Source: Sorex araneus (taxonomy: Eukaryota; Chordata; Mammalia; Eulipotyphla; Soricidae). From it: DNA of 64,000 nt. The position numbers were made by a program, and so were the translations under genes. The notes below the pieces were generated by a model, which saw only the letters and a list, made by a program, of their open reading frames with translations, had not been told where the DNA came from and ran no database searches. Shown here one piece after another: positions 11,286-21,800 of this stretch (position 1 is its first letter; every line of letters starts with the position of its first letter). The DNA is taken from positions 27,165,347-27,229,346 of the forward strand of contig NC_073303.1 of NCBI RefSeq assembly GCF_027595985.1, in the 5' to 3' direction.

Positions 11286-13751
11286 CTTACGAGTGGCAGA
11301 GCCCTGGGGTCTCCGCAGCGCCCGGGGTCCCAGGATCTGCCCAGTTCAGGAGGGAAGGGACCGACCGACCCAGGGGCACCGCCAGGTTTCTGCTCCGCAG
11401 GCATCCCTCAGTGAGGGGCCCCCGGCTCTGAGCGGAGACCTCCACCACCACAGCCCCCCTCAGCCCTCGAGCCCCCCGACATGTGCCAGGACCACCCCCC
11501 CCAACACCCAGAGCTAGTCCTGGGGCCCAGGGCTGGAGAGAGGGAGGAAGACCAGGCCTCGGCTGCCGGTGGCGGCAGCCTCCGACGGCCCACCGCTCCC
11601 ATCAGCCACTGCTGGCAGACCCCCAAATCCAAAATCCGTCCGCCCAGGGATGTGGAGAAGTCCTCGGCTGGAGTTTGCTGAGGCAATGGAAGAGGAAGAG
11701 TTTGGGCAGCCAGCTCCCGCTCCCCGAGCCTCCCCGAGACGCCGCTGACATTTAAACCACCTTGGCTGCCATCCACCTGGCCGTGGAAAACCACGGCCGG
11801 AGGCTTCTCTACTTCTAAAACACGGAAGCACGAACCTTTCCTGACCACGGGCTTCCTTCGCCGCTGATGAAGCCCGGTAGGCTGACCCTGGCCTCCTGCG
11901 TCCAGCAGCCTTGGCCCTGGGGTCGGGGCGGCTGGAGAGAAAGGAGACCCATTGGCCCCCGCCAGGCCAGACTCTCCTTGTAATTAATTCGTCACTTCCA
12001 ACGCCATCTGCTTTCTCTTTCCATCCATCCATCATCTCCATAAAAATCTAAAAACACATATTGAAAACTCAGTCAAAAGGTGACCTAGTGTCACCAAACT
12101 CAATTCACGGAAGGAAGAGAAGGAAAAAAAAAATTGTGTGTGTGGGGGGCTGATGGTCGGGGTGGGGGAGGAGGCACCCGGGATCACCCCGCCCCCCTCT
12201 CCCTGCTCCGAGCCCCGCCTGGGCGAGGAGTTATGTAAGCTTCCCGCGCGTTTTATAGCCGAGGCTTTGGTGATAAACCCCCATAAATAGGCAGGGAACC
12301 CAGAAACGAACGCGGGCAGTTCTGGGAGTGGATTAGCCGCCCGGGGAGTATCGAGCGGGAGCCGGGCAGCGCCTTATTGTCGAGCCGAGCCCGCGATGTC
12401 CGCGCCGCCAATCGTTGCCGAGTCGGAGACGGGAAGGAAAACATTTGATCGGATTGCCTGGGGCCGGGGCTGCCGGCTCTCCGGGCGCACGTCGCAAGGC
12501 CTCCCGGGAAGCGGGAGACGCGGAGGCCGGTCCAGTGGCTGGTGTCACGCACACACCAGGAGCATCTCCCCGCTGAGAGTCCCCACGGGGCCCACGCTCC
12601 ACGCTGCACCCTTTCCCGCCCCGGGGCTCTGGTGGGGCTCAGGGGCTGCTGCATGCCGTTGCTCTCTGAGTCACGGGCAAGCTCGGAAAATAAAGAAGAA
12701 GAAGAAGAAGAAAAGCACCCCACATGGGCGCCAAAGCCCGCGTCCCCTGGGTCAGGACACGGGTGTTGCCTAAAATATATCTCTGGCGCGTGGCTTGCCC
12801 TACTTTTAAATGCCGTCTCTGGCCCCGTGCACCGCTGCTCGGGGGCCTGGCCCTGCACCTTGCCCACTGGGAGGGACGCAGAGGACCTTGAAGGGGCAGC
12901 CCCCCACCCCGCTGGGCTCTGGGAAGCTGGGGCTTCACGTCCCCTCCGCCTCTGCTGCAAATGGCCTTTGCAGCGTGCGTTTCATTCTCACCAGCATTCC
13001 GGGCAAGCAGGCCTCCGGAATCCTCCCATTTGTCATGTTTATGTCATCCCCAGTGATTTCGCTGCTTGGCTCCGGCTGCCTCGAGTCACCGTCCTCCGCC
13101 TCTTCTGCGGAGCCTTCTGGAGACAGGCAGGGCCTGAGCTGCTGAGATGCCCTCCCGGCCAGGTGCCCCCCCGCCCCCCGCCGTGGCAGCCCCGGCCCCT
13201 CCCCGCTCCCACCCCCGAGTGTCCAGCACGCGGCTCGGGCGGCTCTGCGGGCCACGGCCAGCCCCGGGTTCTAACCTCAGGCCCCGTGTCCTGTCAGGGC
13301 TCCGTCCTCCCCGATGTTGGCGACATCTCCCAGTTTAGTATCATCTGCAGATTTAATTAACACGCCGTTGCCTCCCTGTTCCGGGCCGTTAGTGGAGACG
13401 TGCAGGCCGCGCCCAGCCAGCTGTGCCCAAGGTCACAGAGGGGAGAGCAGCCAGTGGCCGACCCACGGGGGAAGGAGGCCCCCCAGGCCCCGGGTGGTTC
13501 GAGTCAGCCGGAGTCTGGGGACCGTCCTCTCCAGGCTGCGGGGGTCCCGATGCCTTCCCTCCGCCGGCCATGGCACCTCCCGCTGGGACCACGAAGAACA
13601 CGCCTCGGGGCTTTCTTTGCCGTCTTTGTGTCTTCGTCCAGTTTCTAGTGAGGGAACTGGACACTGAGCCTTTGCACGTGCCGGCGACAAGCTGGCCAGG
13701 ACCAGCCTTGTCATTCATCCCACTCCCCTTTCTATTTTGCTCGTTTCATTT
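11286..13751. other. Intergenic; AT-richer island at 12.0-12.4 kb
   Basis: No gene recognised. The stretch 11,970-12,420 (cataaaaatctaaaaacaca; ttttatagccgaggctttgg; cccccataaataggcaggga) differs sharply in composition from its surroundings and could be a conserved regulatory element. A (GAA)n run lies at 12,690-12,712. Confidence 0.5.
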
Positions 13752-13921
13752 CTCGGGGGGAAGGGGCTATACCCAGCGATGCTCAGGGCTGACTCCCAGC
13801 TCTGCCCTCAGGGGTCACTCCTGGAGGGCGTCAGGGTGCCGGGCGCCAGGTGCCAGGGAGGGAACCCAGTCAGCCACCCGAAAGGCCAGTGCCCTCCTCG
13901 CTGTGTGATCCCTGGCTCCTT
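13752..13921 (-). mobile_element. SOR-type SINE, old
   Basis: Antisense copy: tacccagcgatgctcagggc, ctgccctcaggggtcactcc, gtgtgatccctggctcc. Confidence 0.75.
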
Positions 13922-16400
13922 GCCGGGGTACAGAGACACAGCGGGTACCGGGGCCTCTGGCACGGAGCACAGCGGAGACCCAGAGAGGCAGTGCCCAGAG
14001 CCGGCCCGGGCAGGGCGCAAGGGAGAGGCCCCGCTGCTGACACGGGCCGCCCCGGGCACTCCTCCCCGCGGGCCGAGGGCCGCCCTCCCTGCCTCGCCTC
14101 CTGCCTTCCACGGCGCTGCAGCCCTGCAGGTCTCCGGGCTCGGGAGTGCAGCGCCGTGGGAGCGATCCAGCTAAGCTCTCCGTGCCCAGAGCGCCGATCC
14201 CGGTTATTACCGTGTTCACTCCCCCCGCCCCCCCGCCCCCGTCTCTCCGCAGGCTCAGCCCGGGTGCAAAAGCCCCTAATCATCCCTCAGCCTGCGTGTC
14301 TCCAAGGCATCCATCCCTGGACGGGAGCCAGGCAGGCCCCGCGGGGGCCGGGCCCCCATCTCAAACCCTGGTGGGGAAGGGCCGCCAGGAACGGCCGAGG
14401 GCTTCCCGCGCCTGGCACAGGGCCCGGCCATCACCTGCAGCCCTTCCCCCGCACGCTGTGGTCCCCCCCCCCCCCCCGACCAGAGAGCACAGGAGACCCA
14501 CCTGCACCGGTGCCAGCGCCCAGCCCACACAGGGGCTGGGGAGGTACTAGGTATTGGCAGGCGCTCGGGACTTGGCCTGGGCCCTGCAGCGGGGAGGGCA
14601 AGGGGGAGGGGGGAAGGGTGTGGGGGGTGCGGGAGGGAGGGAGTCCGCAGTGCCACTCAGAGCACAGAGGCGGAAATGCACGGAGCATTGCCCAGCGGAG
14701 ACGCGGCATCGGACAACGTGTGGCCTCGCCGTGGTTTCCCCTTGGCCTTCCCGCCCGTGCAGTGGGACAGCAGCGACACTGACCCCACAGGGCCGTGGAG
14801 GACCTCTCAGCACGGCCGCGTCTGTGCCCACAGCACGCTCACACACAGTCCAGGTCAGAGCAGAGAAAACTTTCCATAAGATCCAGGAAAAAAAAAAGAA
14901 AACTGTTTTCAGGGCCTGGGAGATGACGAGAGGGTCTGAGCGCCCATGTGGCCTGCTGGGGGCCTGGGCCGCCCCTGGCACCTCCCAGCACGGCCCGAAG
15001 CCAGCCCCGAGCGTCCCCCCAAACAGAAGCGATCTCCACTCGGCGGAAGGCCTCTGGTGCCCAGTGGACGAGCCCCCGGACCCTCACGAAACTTATGGGC
15101 AGGAGGATTTGCATTTCATAGAGACCTGTCACTCAAGACGATTCTTTTGATGCTTTGCATTATTAATCGTTTAATATGATAATTAATTAATAATTAATTG
15201 GTGATTCATTATTCAAAATGAAAAAAATTCAGTCTTCATTCACAGGCTAGAACCAAATAAGGTGGCGGGCTCGCCTTGGCCCTGATTTGACCCCACACCC
15301 CCACTAGGAGTGGGGGAAACAGGTCCCGCCCAGCATGGGGGCTGCTGAGGGGCCCGCCCTGGCGCTCAGGGCCCCCCCATCGCCATCGTGGTCCCCCTCC
15401 CCCGCCCCCCACATTCCCCCCATACCCCCCCCCCGGCGCTCACACTCCCCCTGGCCCTCCTGCGCCCTCCCCTGCTGCTCACACTCTCGCCCGTCCAGGG
15501 CTGGATCTGGGCCCTGCCGGGCGGGAGGCAGCTCAGCTTCCTGCCGGGCCCCAGGCCGCTCCTTCCTGGGAGAGGAAGCGCAGGGGAGACGCTTCTGCGC
15601 CCCGGCAGCCTGCGGGGTCCGGCCCCACCAGGAGCCCGGCGGGGGCAGCCTCGGGGCGGGGCTGGGGACTGGCTGGGCCGGGCTGGCCGCCCACCCGCAG
15701 ACTGGCCCCAGGGGAAGACAGAGCAGCCCGGGGACAGGAAGGGGGAGCCCGGGACAGGCCCCGGCTTCTAGGCCTCGGTTTGCAAAGAAAGCGAGCTGGT
15801 GCCTCCCGCGCCCTGCGTCCCGAGCCTGCCCAGGGCCGTGACCTGTGGGGTCCAGGGGCCGTGTTGGGTGGGGCACAGAATGTGGGCCCCTGATCCCCCA
15901 CCTGACATGGGCCCCTGGCCCCCCACCTGACACCCCCCTGGCCCCCGGCCCTAGTCTCGCTGGCCCCGGGGCAGGACTGTCACTCCCTTTCCTTCACCCC
16001 CCAAAGGCCCCTGAGCCTTTCTGTCACTCGGGTGTCACAGAGGCTGCACACGAGCCGCCCTCTCTGGCCACGGCAGACACACCCCTAGGTGCTCGGTCCG
16101 CTCCGGGCTCCGCTCTCGGGGTCGCTCCCAGAGCGTCGGGGAGCAAACCCGTGGTTCCCACCTGCCACACTGTCGCCCCCAAACTCCCCGACCCCCGCTG
16201 AGAGCAGGCCTGGAGCCGCTCAGCCTCCTGCCCACCGGGCAGAAGAGAAGCAGAAGCCTGGGAGGGTCGGGAGAGGCCGTCTGGACAGGGCTGCCCCCGC
16301 CCGGCGGTCGGGGAAAGGGGCATTCCAGGGACGTCCCGCAGGCCCTGCCCCCGTTTCCGTGAGCCCCAAGAATCCAGCTCCCCACCCAGAGCCCCCAAGG
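13922..16400. other. Intergenic upstream of MLN; AT-rich island at 15.1-15.25 kb
   Basis: No gene recognised. At 15,130-15,250 the DNA turns AT-rich with clustered homeodomain-type TAATTA cores (taattaattaataattaat). It lies 1.2 kb upstream of the MLN promoter. Poly-C runs stand at about 14,464-14,478 and 15,426-15,434. Confidence 0.5.
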
Positions 16401-16407
16401 GTGCGAC

Positions 16408-16443
16408 CAAAGGTCAATGGGCCCCGGAGGGAGGGATATAAGG
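16408..16443 (+). promoter_or_regulatory. MLN: MLN core promoter: TATA box with upstream nuclear-receptor-like site
   Basis: TATAAGG at 16437-16443 lies about 60 bp upstream of a strong splice donor. CAAAGGTCA at 16408-16416 fits an HNF4/DR1-type half site, plausible for an intestinal gene. Placement 2.3 kb upstream of the ATG-bearing exon fits the known MLN structure with a non-coding first exon. Promoter function is inferred. Confidence 0.6.
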
Positions 16444-16466
16444 GCCCCGTGGCTCCAGCCGGACAC

Positions 16467-16504
16467 CAGCTCGCCCACAGAGACTGGCCGACCACCCAGA
16501 CCGC
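16467..16504 (+). other. MLN: MLN exon 1 (5' UTR, predicted)
   Basis: Predicted non-coding exon running from about 30 bp after the TATA box to a consensus donor (GC|gtgagt, 16505-16510). The start is estimated from TATA spacing and not seen directly. It would splice to the acceptor at 18719-18720 just before the ATG. Confidence 0.5.
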
Positions 16505-18154
16505 GTGAGTAGCCGCCTCCCGAGAGCGGGAGTGAGCCCCAGGCGGACTCCGGGGTCACCTGGCCCGAAGCCCCCTCGGCCCGAGAAGCCGGCGGCCAGG
16601 TTCCAGCACCGAGCAGGGCGGGCCAGCAGGTGTCGGGGAGTGGGGACAAAGGACAGGGGTCCCGGGGGAGGGGAGAGGGGTGGCAGCCCCTCATCGCAGG
16701 GAAGACGACTCAGCCCTGAGCCCCCGGGAGCACAGGCGCCGGCGGACGGGGGTGCTATGGGGCAGGAGCGACCCCCGGGTTCTGCCCGCTTTCCTTTCAA
16801 GTCCTTGCGGTAAGGCCCGAGGTCCGCGTGAAGACCAGCATAAGGGGGTCTGTCTCGGGGAAGAAGGGGCTTCACCAGACAGCCACAGCTTCGGCAGGGA
16901 GAGAGAGGGGGGTGCTGGGGGCAAGAGCACCCCTCACCTCTGCTCGCCCGGGGGTCTGGCTGGGCCTTGGCTTCTGAGAGTCGGGGTCCCGGAGGCCGGC
17001 CGCTGTAGCAGCCGCGTCTCCCACGGGTGTTTCAGCAGGTAGAGGGGAGGCGGCCGGGCGGTCGTGGGCACAGGGCCGGCAGAGCAGGGCCAACACCCCC
17101 CCAGCTTCTCTCCCAAGGGACAAGGGGCACTGACCCTGGCGGCCAGCCCGGGCGGGGCCCTCCAGACCCAGGCCTGCCCAGGGGGCTGCGGGACCCCGCA
17201 CACTCTGGAATCCCCCACCCGGCAGTGCTGGCCGTCCCCCCGCTCACAGGAACATGGTCCCCAGGGACCCTCGGCTGGCCTGTCCCCTGCTGGGAAATGG
17301 GCGCTGCCCAGGGCCTTGGAAGGAGCATCTGACCCTCGGTTGCCCTGCAAAGCTCGCTGCCGTCTCCCTGGGGTCTCACACTGGCAGTGTCCCCACCCCC
17401 CCCACCGCCGCGTCATCAGAGCCGCCCCTCACTCGGAACAGCCCCTGTGGGCTCAGCTGCCAACCTCAGCCTGTCTCCACCCGAGTGGCCTTCCTGGGCC
17501 TGTCCCGACCCTCACCGGGGCCAGGGCCGCCTGAGCCTGTGGTCCTGTGTCCGGCACCCCACCCTGCCAGAGGAGGCGGGGGAGGGCTGGCCTCTGCCTC
17601 CCCGCCCGGGGTCTGCAGGGGGAGGGGGCCACGTGGGCAGCGGTCTCACCCCTGCAGGTTGGCCGCGGCCTGGGCCTGCTCTGGGCACTGGGGTCTGAAC
17701 ACACTGGGACTGACAGTGCCCCCAGCGGCCCCCCTGGCAGGGTCCTGCCCCCACCCCAGCCCAGTCCCCTGCGTCACCTCAGGCCAGAGGTGCCCTGCGG
17801 GCTGCCCTCTGCGCCCACCCAGGGCCTCCGTCCCCGCCAGCAGGCCGGGCTGTGCAGGAGGAGGGGCCCCCTTCGGTTTCCCAGTGAGACTGGGGTAGGA
17901 CTGTCCCCCCGGGGCCCCTCTTGGCTCTCAGCCCTGCTTCCTGCGAGGTCAGTGTCCAGCTCTGCCGTCGCACTCAGAGCCCGGGCTCTTCTCGATGCAC
18001 CGCGGCTGGGCCCCGGGCAGAGCGGGGGTCAGTGGAGTCAGCGGGGCCCGGCCCACCCTTCCATCACCCTCATTTTCTCCGGGGTAGCTCTCGTCACAGG
18101 GGCGTCCCCTTGTGCAGGAAATAAGCCACCGAGGGACCCCTAGAAATCAACCTT

Positions 18155-18337
18155 CTTTTTAAATCTTTTTTATTTTTTAATTTTTTTTTTTGGTTTTTGA
18201 GCCACACCTGGCAGTGCTCAGGGCTTCCCCTGGCTCTGTGCTCGGGGGTCTCTCCTGATGAGCGCAGGGGCCCGTGCTCCTGAGTTGGCCAGCACGAAGG
18301 CGAGACCCTCCCCTCTGTGCTATCGCTGCAGCCCCCA
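18155..18337 (-). mobile_element. SOR-type SINE in MLN intron 1
   Basis: Antisense: T-run, gagccacacctggcagtgct, gtgctatcgctgcagcccc. It ends about 385 bp before exon 2. Confidence 0.88.
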
Positions 18338-18720
18338 GATCGGCCTTTTCCGTGAGCCCATGAGGGGCCGCCACCCGTGTGCCCCAGGCTACTGCTGCCC
18401 CCAGATCTTCCCGGCCCCCGGGGGGCAGCGTCGCCCTCCTTGTGATCGCGGGTCTGGGAGATACTTTGCTCTGAGATATGGGGTCTCCCCACCTCGCTCC
18501 CAGCTGAGCCTAGAAGACCCCAACAACTTCCCCCACAGTGTGGGGGGGGGACAGGCACCCTCAGCGGGGGTTGGGCCGCTCTCCCAGCCCACGGGGCGAG
18601 GGGGGGCAGGTCTGCATTTTCTGGCCCAGCCCCGAGGAGAGGCTGAGTGACCGGCGGGCCACACAGCTCCGGGAAGCCGGACGCAGGGGTGACCGGGCGC
18701 CTGCCTCTGTCCAGCCCCAG

Positions 18721-18838
18721 GATGGTGTCCCGCAAGGCCGTGGCCGCGCTGCTGCTGGTGCACCTGGCCACCATGCTGGCTGCCCAGACTGAAGCCTTCG
18801 TGCCCATCTTCACCCACAGCGAGCTCCAGAGGATGCAG
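18721..18838 (+). CDS. MLN: MLN exon 2: signal peptide and motilin residues 1-14
   Basis: Acceptor cctctgtccagccccag, then G-ATG at 18722. The 39 codons cover the 25-residue signal peptide and the first 14 hormone residues, the receptor-binding N-terminus. The exon ends at ATG CAG before gtgagg in phase 0. Residues 7-8 of motilin are His-Ser, as I recall from dog, where human has Tyr-Gly. Confidence 0.95.
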
Positions 18839-21800
18839 GTGAGGGTGCCCCGCGGCGGGGGGTGGGGGATGCTCGGCACCCGGCAGGGTCTCACGCCCAG
18901 CCAACTGCGTCAGAAAGGGGCCCAGTGCCCGCCCCCAGGCCCTGCACCCTTCCCCAGTGCCACACAGTGGGGCCGCAAAGATAGTACAATGGGCAGGGCA
19001 CTTGCCTTGCATAGGGTCAACCCTGGTTTGATCCTGGCGTCCCATACGGTCCCCTGGGCACCGGCAGGAGTGCAGAGCCAGGGGTGACTCCTGAGCACCA
19101 CCGGCTGTGCCCCCCCAAGCATAATCAAATCCTGATGCCAAGCGGAGGTGCCAGTAGCCCTCTATGAGCCACCTTCTCCTGCCGCCCCCCGTCCCTCTGA
19201 GGAAGTTTGTAATGAACAAGCCCGTAGATCTCTGTGGAGCCTCTCTGCATGCCTGCCCCCCCCCGGGGACGCCTAAGCCCCCTGCCTGGGGGGTGTCTGA
19301 GACACAAGCCTGCGTGGTGGAGACCCAGCCAGCCTCGGGCCGCTAAGTGGTGCTGAGGGGGTAGGGGGTGGAGAGCTGGGCCCGAGGGAGGGAGCGAGCA
19401 TCCGGAGCCGAGAGAAGGGACCCCTGCTGTCCCTTGCTGTCCCTTCTCTCTTTTCTGGCCAGTGGGGGCTCCCGGAGAGCAGTGGCTGGGGGGGTCCTTA
19501 GCAGCCGGTGGGGGGTCCAACCTGGAGCTGCCCCCACCTCTCCAGCCCCTTCTCCCCAGAGCACAGAAGCATCAGGGCGGCTCCGTGGAAGCCAGGAGCC
19601 AGCTGCCGGCCCCAGCCGCCCCTCAGCTGACACGTCGGCGGGGTGCTGAGCTGAGTTCCTTTGCCTTTACCCGGGAGATGGACTCCAGTGCTCCTCCATC
19701 CTGAGCAGGGCCCACCAGGAGGGATGTCTGGGCCGGGGCTTCGGGCAGCCTGGGAGCTCCAGGGCTGTCCAGCAGGCTCAGCCGGGGCCCTGGGCGGGGC
19801 CAGCGCAGAACAGCGGGGAGAGAGGGGGCCTCGCACCGCCCCCCCCAGCCAGCCCGGCTCCCTCTCCCGATAGACCCGCCTCTCCTCCGGGACCACGGCC
19901 CGGGGCTCGGGACAGGCCCGGAACTGGACCCCCAGGGGCCCGGCTGAGGAATCGCAGGATCCTGGGGGTGCTCATGTGGGCACTGAGCCCCCCGAGACGG
20001 GCCAAGCGGGACGCAGGCCAGAGAGACATGGTCATGCGCGGCCCGGTTCAGAGCCGGCCTCAGACGCCCCGAGGGCCGGCCAGGAGCCCGCTCGCAGCTC
20101 CCCTCCTCCTCCCGCCCGGATCCTTATGAAGAAGCTGCACAAACATCCCCCCGTGATCCATCTCCCGGCTGGCGCCCATAAATCACCTCCCGGGGACTCC
20201 GAGCTCCCGGCCGCCCCACGGCGTGCGCACCGGGCTCGCCTGTCTCGCCACCTTTTTTATCGGCTCCGGCTCCGGCAGCCACACTGTCCCGCTCTGCACA
20301 CGAGGGGGGGCGGTCATTACTCTCCGCGCTTTAACTTAATTAACGGGAGCAACCGGGGCGCCACGGCTGGGCCACGAGCACCGGGCGGGCTCCTCCCCCG
20401 GCGACAGCGAGGGCGGCCCAGAGGGCCGAGGGCCGTCCTGCAGCCCCCCTGTGTCTGGGCCCCTCGTGCCGGGGCCCCGGGGGGAGGGGTGTGTGGGCCC
20501 CGGGGGGGGCACCAGCTGGCCGGCGCGGGTGGGTTTGCACAGGCCTGTGCTCTCTCTGTCAGGAGAAGGAGCAGAACAAAGGGCGGAAGAGATCTCTGGG
20601 CGTGCAGCACAGGGCCGAGGGCGCGGGGCCCCTGGCCCCCGAGGACCCCGCAGACGGACGGGAGAGCCCAGCGGTCCAGGTGAGCAGACGGGGCCGGGCT
20701 AGGGCAAGGCCGAGGGGCCCCGTGCTAGTCTAGAACCCTGGCCCCGAACACGTCTGTTTGCAGGTTCCAAGGGTCCGTGTGGGGGCAGACTGTGGGGGGG
20801 AGAATGGGGGCCCCTGCGAGGCTGGGCCAGGATCAGGGGGCAGCTGGACCCTGAAGGGCCCGAGCCCGCGTGGGGGGGGCTGTCACACACGCGGGCTGCA
20901 GGTGAAGCCGCAGATGCCCTCGCTGACTCAGGGGCAGCCTGGGAGGAAGAAGACCCGGGGGCCGGAGTGGACCTGGGACCCAGGAGTCTGTCGGGCAGCC
21001 GAGCTGGCCTCTCCCAGACAGGCCGAGGGGCGGGTCGGTGCCCTGACTCCCTGGGCCTTCCCGCAGGCAGGGTCAGGGGGTGCCTGCGGGTGAAGGTTGG
21101 GGTGCCGGGCCTGTACCCAGGGAACTTCCCTGCAGCGGGGCGGGGAGGGGATGGAACCATCATCCAGAGAGAGCGGGGGCTTGCCTAGCCGGGGGTCTGA
21201 GTGGGGCTTATTGTGAGCCCTGTCCTATCAGCTGCTGCCGCACACTGTCCTCAGATCTGGGGCCCAGAAAGTGACATGGTGTGTGTGTGTGCGTGTACAT
21301 GTGCACACATGCATGTGTGCATGAGTACATGCATGTGTATGCATGCATGTGTGTGCATGTGTGTATGCGTGTGTGTGCAGGTGTGCATGTATGTGTGTGC
21401 ATGCATGCGTGTGTGTGCATGTGCATATGTGTGTGCGTGCGTGTGTGCGTGTGTGCAGGTGTGCAGGTGTGCATGCATGTGTGTGCATGCATGTGTGTGT
21501 GCATGTGTGTGTGTGCGTGTGTGTGTGTGCGTGTGCATGTGTGTATATGTGTGTTTAGGGGACGGGGGTGTCCTGCCCTGCCCGTGCGCTCCTGGGCTCT
21601 CTGCAGTTGGGGAAGGGTGACCTCCCACAGAGCCGCCCTCCAGGTGGCCCTGGGCAGGGATCCAGGCCCACTGGGAGCTTCCCTGTCGGTGTGACGTGCA
21701 GGGGGACGTCTCGGGGGCTGGGGTCCCCTTTCTGCCTGGGATGCTGACCAGGATGCCTTCCTGACTCACGGGGCCCCATCCTCATGTCCAGGGAGGAGAT

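Noticed and set aside
21276-21557. Cys-rich secreted peptide from CVCMCV-type frames
   Set aside because: The frame is just the GT/GCAT repeat, and it lies inside an MLN intron.
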